64,000 nucleotides of DNA from Helopsaltes ochotensis (taxonomy: Eukaryota; Chordata; Aves; Passeriformes; Locustellidae), in the NCBI GenBank assembly GCA_013400155.1, contig VXBM01000093.1, positions 751,293 through 815,292 of the forward strand. The letters run 5' to 3'. This document shows positions 34,901-46,721 of the stretch, one piece after another. The position numbers and the translations under genes are program-made. A model generated the notes under the pieces. That model made no database searches, was not told the origin of the DNA, and saw nothing but the letters and a program-made list of their open reading frames with translations. The number at the start of each line of letters is the position of its first letter. The first letter of the stretch is position 1.

Positions 34901-37655
34901 AGTCACTGATCTGCAGTCTTGTGAACTACATTTACACTTTGAGTTTCCTTGTCATAAATTGCAGCTTGGATGTGCCACCAGCTTTAAAACCTTCTGCAAT
35001 GCTGTCCCTTTGAGGTGCTCATGGGACTTGTGATTAAACGAGACATCACTTCTTTGAGCTAAGCCTTATTCTTCCCCATACAGTGTTAATTTTTTAATAG
35101 GTGGGAACCAGAAGTAGAGAAAGGCACAAGGGAAGATGCAAAGCTGAGCAACGAATTAGAGCAGAAACACTGGAGACACAGTCATCCGAACACACACTGG
35201 TTACGTACATTTCCTGGTGAATAAAAGCTTCCAGCCCCCTGTAATACAACACCTGAAAAACCACTTGATATCCCAGAAGCTGGCCCCACTATGTAACAGG
35301 AGATTGCTTGTAAATTTAGAAAAGAAATTGCCAAGCTACTGAACTACCGTGGGAAACCTGCCAGGGTATCACCTTAAGGAAGGCAGTGCTGGCTACTGGG
35401 ACTGTGGTTGCTTCTCATTAAATGCACGAACAGCTTCTGGAATAAGACATTTCTCTGTAGTATTACTCTGGCAGACTGGAAGTCAGGAGTCAGAGAGGAC
35501 AAGCCCTGCTCTCAGCCAGCAGGAGCGTGACAGCCATTTTCTGGCCCTGCTTTCCCAGCTGCTGTTTGGAAAGGATCACCAGGCTTCCCCTTATGGGGAA
35601 TGACTTAAAAATGCAGGTCTTTTGTCCATAGATCTTCCCTTTGCAGTTTATGCATGACAGCAAATCAACCACGGAGAATACATTAGTAAATATAGTATGA
35701 TGAGAGAAACTGTGAGAGTATTTTTCTCATCAACTTTTGGGGCAAGACTGCTGACTGATTTAAACGGCACAGATATGTTGATTTCTAAAGACTGCTACAA
35801 GTGGGAAAGGTCAGGTGACACTCAGACACCTCCATCCTGTTAATGACCATCCAGAGTTCCACAAGGAACAGAAAGACAAGGACCCAAGGCTGCTACATAA
35901 ACCACCAAGGACAACCACTCTTCCCAGTTGCCCCTAATTACAGTGGAGAAATCTCTGTTTTCAAGGCTAGGAAGATACATCTCCTGCCGAATCAGGATGT
36001 GGCTGGCTGAGATTAGGGTGTGTAAATCTTCACATATAAACTTTGTTACTTTATGATGAATGTCATTTGATGAATGTCCAATTTTTTTTATTTTTTTAAG
36101 GACTGAAACAAAGATTATAATTGCTCAGCAGTCAGGTTGCCAAAACATCCCTTTTGCTATCTTCGTCTAAAAAACTGACTCAGACTTGTATTGTATTTAA
36201 ATATTTAATGTTGACAAACACTGAGAATCAGCTGCAGAGAGCTATGGAGTAAAATACCAAAAATGAAAGATACTTATTTGCACTTTTTCCACAAGGTGAA
36301 ATGAGCACTTCTAGCAGTGATTCCCTGAGCAATTTTGGATGGGATAAACTGCACTCTGAAAGGGTCCATTTCTTTCTGAGTTCAGTAATGTTTTTCAGAA
36401 GAACTGAGACATTTATCTACTTGTGAAGTTGAATTCTTAAACCATTAGAGGACTGCCAATGCAGTATGCTTTATCTTTGCACTTTGCAGGAGGACAAAGT
36501 TTTCCTCTCAGGGAAGAGCTATTTCTTTATGGTATTTCAAATCTTTTCCATTAAATGATACAGATCCACATGCCCAGGTTTGGAAGGATCTGCAGTGCAA
36601 ATTCTTTGGAGCTCCTGACTGTTCTCAAAAAACATCGAATTTTTATGCTTTATGGACTCTACAGATATTGATGGAAACAATTTCTTCTTATACCTGTCAA
36701 TGACTCAGCTTAGCTTTGTCCTTATCATCTGAAGCAGCACAGAAATAGCAAAAAGAAAGAGAAAGAATTCATTAAACAGACATAAATGAAAGACAAAGTG
36801 TGACAAAGAGCTGGAAATTTGACAACTGAATGGGAGAAGTAGTTCCCAACAGCTTTCAGACATTTTCCTCCCTTTTGCTATACAACCTTTTTTTCCCCCT
36901 GTACAACCTTTGATCTAAAGGCCTGTGCAGAGTTACAGAAGAAGAAAGGATATTTGCTGACTGTCCTGCTGTCGCCTTGAAAAGACAAGAGAGTCTCTAC
37001 AATGCTGCAATTACTCTGACAGTGTCAGAAGTGCACTGTGCTCACTCTTCAAGTCTAGACACTGCTCTTGAAAACTATCTGGAGAGACATCCATCAACAT
37101 GGCTGCAAACGTTTGCATCTGCATAGGACAGCAGAGCTTGAATTTTATCAGACACTACAGGATGGCTGGTTAAGCTTATTTAAATGTGGTATGTAAAAAC
37201 ACATTAATTAGTTAAAACAAAAATGTTTAGTGTGTTTTATATTTTACATTTCCTATAGATGACATGAATGCAACAGAGCAGCTGAGAGTTTTGAGACTTG
37301 TGCAAAATGCAGTGAGAGGCTTTCAAGACACTCTGCTCCAGAAGGTTTTCTGAAGGTTTGTGACACACTAGCCATTTTCCTTGTCTCTTGCTCCCTTCTT
37401 TATCCCAGGATAAAGGCTATAGTACAACTGGAATTCTCTTTGCCAAGAGTGATAAAATGTTGCTTTCCCCTTGTTTCAGGATTTCTTTCCCCAAGGTTCT
37501 TTCTATTCTTGGGTGAGCCTGAAAATGTTATGACATGTATTTCCCATTTTTCTGAGACCCAGAATGGGATCTGGAGACCAATTACCATGGCAACCTGTAT
37601 ATAATTTTACTAAACGGAATGGATTTTGTGGGGAAGACACTTGGGTGAAGAGTGC
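31926..37655. other. Long unique noncoding stretch
   Basis: More than 5.7 kb with no gene and no interspersed repeat recognised. The part at about 33360-33530 is AT-rich with many homeodomain-like words and could be a conserved element. A 14-bp-spaced duplication of TGATGAATGTC lies at 36054-36078. The low repeat content is typical of bird intergenic DNA and may also reflect constraint. Confidence 0.45.
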
Positions 37656-37697
37656 AATGGTACTAAATGGTACTAAATGGTACTAAATGGTACTAAA
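37656..37697 (+). repeat. Decamer tandem repeat
   Basis: The unit TACTAAATGG is repeated about four times in perfect register. A degenerate echo (GGTACTAAAAGGTAC) follows at about 37713-37727, suggesting the array was once longer. Likely a length-polymorphic minisatellite seed. Confidence 0.9.
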
Positions 37698-39530
37698 CTA
37701 AAGATAGTTTGTGGTACTAAAAGGTACAGGAAAAACATGGCTTGAAACTGAACTTTCAAACTTGTCCTAGAATGAAAGAGGACTACCAGCCCTGTGGGCA
37801 GCAGTCTGACAGACACAGCTGTTCTCTTAGCATATACTTCTTAAATATGCTAAGCATTTAAAATGTAGCCTTTCTCTTTGTGTTCACTTAGTGCCCTCCT
37901 TTGTTACTTTAAACAGTTTTCTGACTTTTAACATCCCATCTGCACCTTTCCTCCGATTCAGTGGCACGGGACTTTCTTGGGCACAGGTTTACAGTGTGTT
38001 GCCACCGTGCTAGGCAGGGCATTCCCAGGAAGACATAGAGGCAACTTGTTGCTTTCTTTCAAATCTGCAATGCGTGAAAAAGCTTTGAAAACAGACTGAG
38101 GCTGGTGCTGCTTATGATGAGGCAAAAAAGAAAATTTATTTCATCAGCTGTATCTGCTGTTGTCTCTCAACTCACTCTTGAGCAGGAAATTGCCTTTATG
38201 CACACTGCCTCTATCACATCACATCACAACAGCAGTTAGCTTTGCTCCAGGACAAAGGCTTCTGAGACTCCCAGCAAGGCAAACAAAAATTACATGTGAC
38301 CACTCTCTCCCAGCACCTCTGGCCTTCTGCATTGCATCCTGCACCCACCAGTGCACACGAGCCCTCAGAAGTGCTGAAAGCAGACAAAATTGTATGAGCT
38401 ATATGGTAGCTGCTGGCAAGCACCAGTGCTTCAAAGGCAGCCAAAGTCACAGTTTTCATTTCTGTTATGCTCATAGGCTAGCCTGGAAAATATTTCTGAT
38501 ATTGTTACAGGTTTTGCCATGGTGGCAAACTCCCTTCAGCATCAGAATGCCCTGTACCTTCTATCCTTAATGAAATACTCCCCACCCAAAAGGGGTGAAA
38601 GTTTTCCACTAGTCCCATCCCGGGACAAGGATGGCATCTTATGACTCAACAACCTTGTAGGCTGTAAGTGATCCAAGTGTGGCTTTCCATGTGAGAGCTG
38701 CTGGGTAATCCAAATTCCTAGCTGTGGCAGGAAATGAGCCAGCAGGGACAGCTGAGTCTGAAAAAGATGGGTTACTTCAAGACACCTCCCAGTGGGACTC
38801 TGAAGGGAGCCACTGTCTCTTGCTGAGAAGCAATCCTGTTTCCTGAGAGGTCTACTTTGAGTCTTGTGGCTCTTGGCTACACGAAAATTTTGCTGTGAGG
38901 CAGAAAGGGTTGGAAAAGTAGGCCACTCCCTGAAAGACATCTTTTCCTAGCCTAGAAATATCAGTAGATGTGAAATCACATTCTTAACTTACGCTGGCAG
39001 GTGATTAGGGCAGACCCAGCATGAAGCTGCCAATTGCAATATGTCAGAGTTCGGAGGAATACCTTGGGTAGTTTTCATTTCTTTAACAACGCATTGCAAC
39101 CCATGGGTCATGTGTCTGCCAGATTCCAGCATCTGAATCTGCATCCCTGACATCTGAGCAGCCCTGGCTGACATTTGATACTGCTCCACTGAGCTTACTA
39201 ACTCTCGCTACTTGTCCTGCTGAACTTTTTGTGGCCACTTCATTCATTACAGCTACCCAAAGGGACAGGAAATCAATGCTGGTATCAAGCAAATGCAAAT
39301 TCTGAGTCAGCCACACGGAGCAAAGGAATCACAGCTTCCAAATATGGCAGCAGGCACAACGTGGAAGTGGAGAATTGTGGTTAACACAGCCCTGAATATT
39401 TCTGGGCATTTTACCCAATACAGCAGGACCGTCTTCAGATGAATGAACTGGGCTTCTGACACTGTGTGTATAAATCTTCAAGTGGGTTTTACTGTCTCCT
39501 TTGTCCAGAGGAAACAAGGGCCACGATAGA
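37698..39530. other. Unique noncoding sequence
   Basis: Open frames of 132-136 codons at 38160-38940 on both strands overlap shorter alternatives and have no motif. Confidence 0.5.
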
Positions 39531-39544
39531 CACACACACACACA
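39531..39544 (+). repeat. CA dinucleotide microsatellite
   Basis: Seven CA units. Short but perfect. Confidence 0.85.
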
Positions 39545-40626
39545 TATCCCCTCCAAAAAAATCAGTAACAGAAACACACGCAGACAGAAGTCCCCAAGAT
39601 CAGCCTATTGATATAAACCATAATAAAAAACACATTCTGGATTTTGAAAGGTTCTCTGGAGACTTACATGCAAAAAAAAAAAAAAATATGCACCCTTTCT
39701 GTCTGCTATTTTTAAACCTCAATTTCGAATGGCTACTCAAGGTCACCTAAGCTGAGCTCTAACAGATGCAATGTTTAACTGATTGGAAAGAAAACAGCAG
39801 GGCAGGATGTGGCAGCAATAAAATACCAGCATTCCCTTCTCTGGCCTTCAGACCTGCTCAGCAGTTGGGATTGGATGATGCACTTTGTGCACCAGACATC
39901 TGTGGGAGAGTCCTTGGATTTAGGAGGATCTCAGATTATTGGTTTCTCCATGCTCCTCCCGGGATCAGGAAAGAAGATGTTGACAACCCGTGTATGCTTT
40001 GTGCAAAATCGTAGCATTTCATTGGTAATGCTCATGGTGAAGTCCATCCACAGAGAGCAGAGAAAAGATCTGGAAATTATACTTGGCAGCTCTGTTGTGC
40101 CACCAGCCCCTTTCCCCTTCTCCATTGAGTCTGGATTTTCCTGCTGCTGGGGTTACTGCCAAGGTACAAGGCATAAACTCAAAAAATCCAATGATATCCC
40201 CATACAGTTGGTCTGCCTTTCTGGCCGTGTTCAAATTCAGAAGGTTGAAAACATGTTCTCAGAGTTGTAAAATCCTAATTTTATGGACAGTGATAGCAAA
40301 TCTCTTTTTAGGCTATTTTCTTAATCATCTGGATAATGCCTTTTTGTCATTCTGCATCTTTAGTTTAAATGCCTGTGGAAAACTTGGGAGAAAATGATAT
40401 TTCTGCTTGAAGTGTCACTGATCTCACAAATGCTTTACAGCCACCACCGCTACCACAAGGGAAATCAGTGGTGAAATACAGACCCCAAACTGAACATTCC
40501 AAAGTCTACGCTAGCATACTGTCATGAAGAATCCTTTCCTCAGGACCAGTCTGATATTCTTTATAACTGCCATAAAAGTTTTTAAAAAGTGGTAAAATTC
40601 CAACCATCTTTAAAACTACAAAAGGC

Positions 40627-40627
<1 letters not shown>
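39545..40627. other. Unique noncoding sequence
   Basis: An A run of 15 lies at 39672-39686. A 153-codon plus-strand frame at 39809-40270 overlaps others and shows no motif. Confidence 0.5.
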
Positions 40628-40718
<91 letters not shown>

Positions 40719-40747
40719 NTTTTTTTTTTTTTTTTTTTTTTTTTTTT
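40628..40747 (+). repeat. Poly-T homopolymer, 120 bases with one N
   Basis: An unbroken T run has a single undetermined base at 40719. No flanking target duplication or element body is visible, so it is not a recognisable antisense retroposon tail. The N shows that the assembly could not resolve this position, and the true length should be treated as unknown. Confidence 0.95.
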
Positions 40748-43700
40748 GGTTTTCAAACCTAGATCAAAAAGATTACTCTATGATTTGAACATATTGCATT
40801 TTTGCAGCCGGCAGTGAAAGCATTAAAATGAGAATATTTCTGTCCTGGATGTCTGTGAATTTACCATCTGCAGAGAGTAAAAGGCTCAGTTGCCTTCACA
40901 GTTCACATACCAACGGCCTGCTTCTGCCTCGAACTAAATTCCACTGGATTTCCACCACTGTCCAGTGAGGCAAATACTGTTCCCTAAATATCTATCCAAC
41001 ATGGAAAAAAGTCAGTCAAAAATTTACTCAGTACAAAAACAAGTCTCCCCCTGCCCTACGGTGCTAAACATTTACTAATACTTTGTACTGAAGGCTTGCT
41101 AAATCCAGGAACTCTAGATTTGCACGTCTGCCCTCACTATGAGGGATCACTATGATCTTTTTCCCACCTCAAGCCTCACACAGTATGTAGAAGATCTTTG
41201 GTCTGTAAACTGAAAATTAGGATGGTTAACATTTTTAATCTCCTTCCAGCAGGTGGAGGTAGATGTGTGTTAGATTTTCCTTTGGGAAAACAAGTGATAT
41301 CTATAGCTCAGAAAGCAATTTAGAAGAGAGGCAAGTTTTAATAAACCTCAGTCATAATTAGTCTTGAAGAGGATGAAATTCCAGTCCTGTATGAGAAGAA
41401 TAGAATAGTTTTATACCTAGTTATCTTTAAACATGTCTGTTCATTTGTTTGTGTGACTAGTGAAAATACTGGATATGGTGGATCTGCACCTAAACAACTC
41501 TTTGCAATATCTCCTACATCACCCCTTTATCTATGATTCCCTTTTGTTTTCTTCTCAAAAAAAGGAGAAGTTGAGAGAATGAAAAGGAAAAATATCTCTG
41601 CATTTGGAATGTGAAAATATTTTTTCTCCCTCGAAACTTTAAAAATTCTGCGTGGATAAAATTAAAAACTCATCACAAAGTTGAAAAAGTTCCTATTATT
41701 CTTTATTTGTTGTCTCCAGCTCTCAGTTTTTTCCTAGAGTCTCAACTTGGAGACGGAAAGTCAGCACTATGCTGGAAAATGCCTTTTTTCAGAAGCCTTC
41801 TGCCTTATAAACAAGGGCCAAATGTTTGAGGTAAGAGCCTGATTACATCTGGAAAGCCCATGTGAAGCTTTCTTTACTGGCTTCTTCCCTTGGCCTCACC
41901 CTTTGCTCTAAACACTGATGAGAAGGAAGAGTTTCAGGAGACATTCTCCAAGAGGGTTCCCTCAGACAGCTTTTTCTCAGGGCTTCACCAGGACATTATT
42001 GGTGTCTGGGCACATGCAAGAGAGGAGTCACAAACCTTGTAGGGAGCGCACAAGGGGAGCTTTCTCTGAACAGAATTCACGGGATATGGAAGGGCCTCTC
42101 CACTAATGACTCAGATGCTCAACTCCAAACATTCCCATTCCATGTTGATCAGATAATGATCTTTAAAAAATTGTAGCTGCCATACAAATGGAGAGCAGAG
42201 GACAACGAAGACACAGATTCCTGAAGGATTTGTGTTCCAACCTGTAGGAATTCCTGGCTTGTCAAAGGGATTAGGGTGAGCCTAACAAGACTCATCCACA
42301 TCTTCTCGTGGAAGTTATTTGGGTTCATATGAGGCAATGAGGATTTTTCTCACTGGGTTTCATTTGCAGCCCCCTTTTGATAAGGGCTTCTCCTGGAAAA
42401 CCTCAGTTGTCAGGGTTAATGGCTTAAGCAGGGTTGATAGATTCTGTTTATGTTGGTGAGGGGGTTCAGGTGGCCCAGTCTAATGTAAGCTTTCCGTCAA
42501 CTGTAAACAGCAGCTTTTTATGTCAAAGCTGTGTTTCTGCCTTTTGACAAAGCATTAACAGACTTATGAAAGGAAGAACCCAGGGTGAGGACAGTAGGAA
42601 GAGCAAAGAGGTTTAATAGGTCATTTCCACCGCAAGTTGTGATAAGTTGACAAAGGAGTTTGTCTTCTCTGCCCAGGTACCAGAGAGAGTTCACATCCAC
42701 CATATTCTGCCTCCTGTTCTGTTCTACCCCAGGAGCTGGAGAGAAATGTGTGGTGGTGTCTCTGCCAGCTGGGAGGAGAAGTCTGCTGTCGCTGCTTAAA
42801 CCTCCCCAGTCTTATGGTGAGCTAGGGAAGGTTCTGTCTTTGACCACAGCCTTTTCCTGAGGCACTTATTTAGAAATGGCTTGGCTGAAATGGGTCCTGC
42901 CTGGGAAAATATTTCCTGTATGGATTCACAGGAAGCTTCCCATGTGTTGTCTGTAAGCACAGCTATTCCTAGTCTGACAGCTCCGTGATGACAATCAGAC
43001 TAAATTAAGATTTACTCTCTGCCTGTGGTCTGGCATTAGGACATGACACCTTGGATGGTATCTTCATTATCTGGTCCCACCCAGAAATGAGACAGATCCA
43101 AGACTCTTTGGCTTACAGGGAGGAGGAATTGGCCACTGGCCCAAGCCAAGAGCAGAGCTGTGCATCATGTGGTGCAGGAACACTAAGTTTCCTCTCACAT
43201 TCCCAACCTTGGTGACTGCCTGAGCAGAGAGGGAGAATGCTAAAGGGCACATATTTTGTTCCAGGAGCCCAGATGAAATTGGTCCATAGGCCAAAATATT
43301 GACTTTTCTGCACAAGGATCAAGATTCAGTCAGGAAAGGCAGTGTGAGCCTAAGGGTCCTTGTAGGAACAGAAGAGGAAGGCTACTGTGGGAGATGAGAT
43401 TAATTCCATCCAGAACAAATTAGAGGGGGCAGGATGAGGAGGAGGATCTATAGGAATTATAAGGTTAACTTACTGAAATTTGTGTCCTATAAAGAGATCA
43501 CCCATACTCCAAAGAGCTTGTGTTGAAAAGTCAGGTTGTCTGCAACATCATTTACTCCTTTACCACAGCCACCAGTAGAGAGAAGCATAGTCGTGTTTTA
43601 GAGGGAACTGTGTGAGGACGATGGTGTAATCCAAGAACCCCACTACCCTTTAACCTGTAAGCATCTCAGAAGCCTTAACACACAGGGATCCTGCTCAAAG

Positions 43701-44994
43701 GATGAAGACTTTCAAATTCTATTTAAATGTGATAATATGTAAATAACTTGGATTGGATGTGGCAAAGTAAAAAAGTACTTTGGTCTGCTCCAGACTTCCT
43801 TTTGTGCTGTAGCAAAGACCTCAGGAGGGAAATGGGAGTTGTGCAGTGTGTGAGAGTCTTCATTTACTGGATGCAGGTACCAGAATTAGAGAAAAATCAC
43901 AGACAGAAAGGTTTTGCTGAGCTCACACATCACAGTCTCACTGACTGTGAAGTAATACTGCTTCCCAGGGAGGTCTTGCCTACCCCTGCTCTACCAAAAA
44001 AGTCCCAAGCCGAGACTACCCTTGCATCTCTTTCTCTTTGCTGGGATCTTTTCTATTACCTTCAGGATAAGATGCAACTTATCTTTATAACCATTTATTA
44101 ATGTTGTCGACTGATGAACTGGCAGGAGAACAATCTGGCGGAGCAGTGAGTCTGCTGAGAAACGACCAGTGGGAGGCCTGGGTGAGACAGCAATGGACTG
44201 TAATCAGGCTTGCACCATCTGATTTTGCTTCTCTTAGGCTGACAGATTCTTGGCTCAGACCCAGTAATCACAGAGGGTAAAGGATGGCAGCTAATATTTT
44301 GGCATGGGAATTAGCAGAGCATTGCAGGATGTCAGAGAACCATCATCTCAGAGGGCTGCAAGGTGGTAAAAATGTGGCTTACAGGGTTAAACCATGTTAG
44401 AATGAACTTGCTCTGCCAGCCCAAAACAGCTGAAAAGTCTGTTATCTCCATTTATTAGTTTAATCCTTTAATCCACCTTGCTGTCCAATTAGATTAATGA
44501 AACAAGAATCCCATTTACAGCTTGACCTGTATTATCACACTTATAACATGGGAATAAATGTATTTAGGAAGGGGTGTGGAAGTTTCTGGGTGAGGACTGC
44601 CACAGGGTTTATTTAGTGAGGGCTGAATAGCTCATTAGTGACCTGAAGAGCATAGGAGGGCTCGTGGGACTAACCCACCATCACAAGACAAGCTGATGTT
44701 CTTGCTATGATGTTGCCTAACAAAAATTTTAATTGTTCAAAGGAGAATTTATTGTTTTGCTCAAGTGCTTCTGAACTCACAGATTTCTATTTTTTTTAAT
44801 ATATAATGGCTGGGACGAAACTGCTTTATATATTAAGAAATGGATCTGCTTGCAAGCAGGATCTGTGATAACTATTTAATGGAAACCAGCAAAAATGCTT
44901 TGCTGGTGTGTCTGTAGGACTTCCCTTAAATTGCTAGAGGTGTTCAGATGAGTTTCCCTGACAAGCACTGACACACTCTTTTTCTCTTTTCTTG
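40748..44994. other. Unique noncoding sequence
   Basis: About 4.2 kb with no gene, RNA or interspersed repeat recognised with confidence. Confidence 0.45.
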
Positions 44995-45060
44995 GGCCAG
45001 ATTCTGGTTCCATGGATTACTCTCCAGAGCATTTTGACTTCTATAGTTCTCTCTATAGTG
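44995..45060 (+). repeat. Possible ancient amniote repeat relic
   Basis: GGGCCAGATTCTGGTTCC and the following ATTACTCTCCAGAGCATTTT resemble the old amniote wording 'gggccagattctgctctc...tccagagtaactcc'. Weak and short. Confidence 0.25.
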
Positions 45061-45284
45061 AGAATGCTTATGGAGAAGGGTCAATGCTGAGCCACCCTTG
45101 ACAAATGTCCCACCAGGGACTTTTGGAAGTCCACCAGATTGAAAAAGTAGCTATCACCAGAGAAAGACTTTTCAGAAAGGACTCCCATGCTCAGTTTCAT
45201 ACAGTGCCTGAGGTGCTTTTGCCTATCTCAGCATCAAATTAAAATTTGCTCTGTGCTAAAACATACTAGATAGGGAGGCAAAGG

Positions 45285-45470
45285 TGGTTAAGGCACTCAT
45301 GAAGATTTGGGAGGGCTTTGTTTAATTCCCTGCTCTAAGGGTTCCCTGCATGACCCTGAGGCTGTCCCTCAACCCTGTGGTGTTTCATTTGTAAAATGGG
45401 CAGCGTATCACAGAGTTCCTCCACAGGAATGCAGTGAGGAGAAAGTGTTAGACACTAGGTTGTCTCTACT
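45285..45470 (+). mobile_element. MIR-like SINE relic
   Basis: Ordered words match a tRNA-derived CORE/MIR SINE: GTGGTTAAGGCACTCATGAA (tRNA part), GTTTAATTCCCTGCTCT, CATGACCCTGAGGCTGTCCC, then TTTCATTTGTAAAATGGGCA and AGTGAGGA. The order and spacing follow the MIR consensus ('ggttaaggcact...aattccctgctctgcc...gtgacct...tttcccatctgtaaaatgggga...gtgaggat'). Heavily diverged, as expected for an insertion predating the bird-reptile split. Confidence 0.75.
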
Positions 45471-45894
45471 GTCCTGGTAAAGATAAGATACCATGGAAGC
45501 CAGAAGAGCTTATAATCAATTGAAACAAAGCTCTGGGAATCCTCTGTGTTTCTTTACTTCCCTCTGAGTGTTATCTGCATTAATGGGTGAAGGCACATGA
45601 AAGGTGAACTATTTTTTAACAGCCCCTCAACTCTTACCACTTGTTCTTTGCCCCTTAAGTCTTACTACTATATTTGAAATAATTAATACCTGTTAAATCC
45701 ACCCTGAACCACATTTTTTTAGTCACTCTGTACCTGTGATTTCTGAACTAACATGGGTCAGGACTGCTGCTTTGGTCAAAGCCACGGGAACATGAGGTAA
45801 CACACAGCTTTCTCATTCTGAAAACCTGGTATGGGACTGACGTGAGCTCACCCACCACTTTTTCACAGAGTAAGCAGCCTGCAAATGGAATGGG
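45471..45894. other. Unique noncoding sequence
   Basis: Nothing recognised between the SINE relic and the microsatellite. Confidence 0.5.
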
Positions 45895-45935
45895 AAAAAA
45901 AAAAAGAAAGAAAGAAAGAAAGAAAGAAAAAAAAA
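45895..45935 (+). repeat. GAAA tetranucleotide microsatellite
   Basis: A run of A, then about six GAAA units, then another A run. Purine-only over its full length. Confidence 0.95.
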
Positions 45936-46125
45936 GTGCTTATGGTTGCAAAGGATCCTGGGAAAAGCTTTAAAAAAGCAATAGTGGCAAACTGTTTCTA
46001 GCAAAGTTTTTGGCAGTTGCATTATTTGAAGATAAACCTTGCCCCTACAGACTTCAGTATTCTGAAACAAGTATTTTGTGGCCCAGGAAATTTCTCACAG
46101 AGGCTGATTAGGTGACCCTTAGCCT

Positions 46126-46225
46126 ATAAAATCAAAGAATAATTTAGGCCCGACAGCACCTTTGGTGGTTTCTGGTTCAATCTACACCACAAGGCTTTGA
46201 TGGGTTCCACCAGGACCTGTCTGGA
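46126..46225 (-). mobile_element. CR1 LINE 3' end fragment
   Basis: The plus strand reads AAATCAAAGAATAATTTAGG, then CACCTTTGGTGGTTTCTGGT and TCAATCTACACC, the antisense 3' end of CR1 ('gaatcacagaataatttaggttggaagggacctttggaggtc...tccaac'). Moderately diverged and 5'-truncated. Confidence 0.75.
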
Positions 46226-46524
46226 GGAAAAGGAAAGATAATATGTTGGAGATAGCTCTGGAAACTGTAAATAGCAACATCTTTGATGATTAGGGTGGTT
46301 TTACTGCTTTTCCTGTTAGGGAAATTACTAAGGGTGTCTTCATAAGACATCAGCATCTGGTGAGTTGGAAACAAGGTGTTAACAGTCTTGGCTCTGTTTT
46401 GAATACACATTCTTTTGGTATGTAATACTGACTAGAAAAATTGCTCATGTTGAATTGCCTAATGAAAATTATCATCCTCTTCAACAGTAGTAACACAGAT
46501 CTGTGTTCACTTTAACAAACTTTA

Positions 46525-46695
46525 CAGGAGTCAGGAATCCTGATTCCAGCTCTGACCCTGGCTTGCCCTGTCACAGACAATTTACTTCTGTGTGCTCCTT
46601 TTCCTCTCATCTGCAGGATGATCTTTGAAATATTCTGACGAAGATCTCCATGAGTGAACATTGAAAATAAAAGTTACTATAATAATTGAGGGTAT
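46525..46695 (+). mobile_element. MIR-like SINE relic
   Basis: The words CAGGAGTCAGGAATCCTGAT, TCCAGCTCTGACCCTGGC, then ACAATTTACTTCTGTGTGCT, TCTCATCTGCAGGATGATC and GAAATATTCTGACGAAGATC follow the MIR order ('ggagtcaggaatcctgggttccag...ctgac...aattacttaacctctctgtgc...catctgtaaaatggg...ctttgaagatc'). The 3' tail ATAAAAGTTACTATAATAATT fits the old SINE end. About 1.05 kb from the other relic and in the same orientation. Confidence 0.75.
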
Positions 46696-46721
46696 ATTCA
46701 GTCATGCTTGAATGACTGAAT
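46696..46721. repeat. Perfect hairpin at the SINE 3' edge
   Basis: The 10-bp arms ATTCAGTCAT and ATGACTGAAT flank a six-base loop (GCTTGA). It lies just past the tail of the MIR-like element. Confidence 0.8.

Noticed and set aside
37656..37697. CRISPR array
   Set aside because: The units are head to tail with no spacers, and the genome is a vertebrate's.
46696..46721. microRNA precursor
   Set aside because: A 10-bp stem is far too short for a microRNA hairpin.
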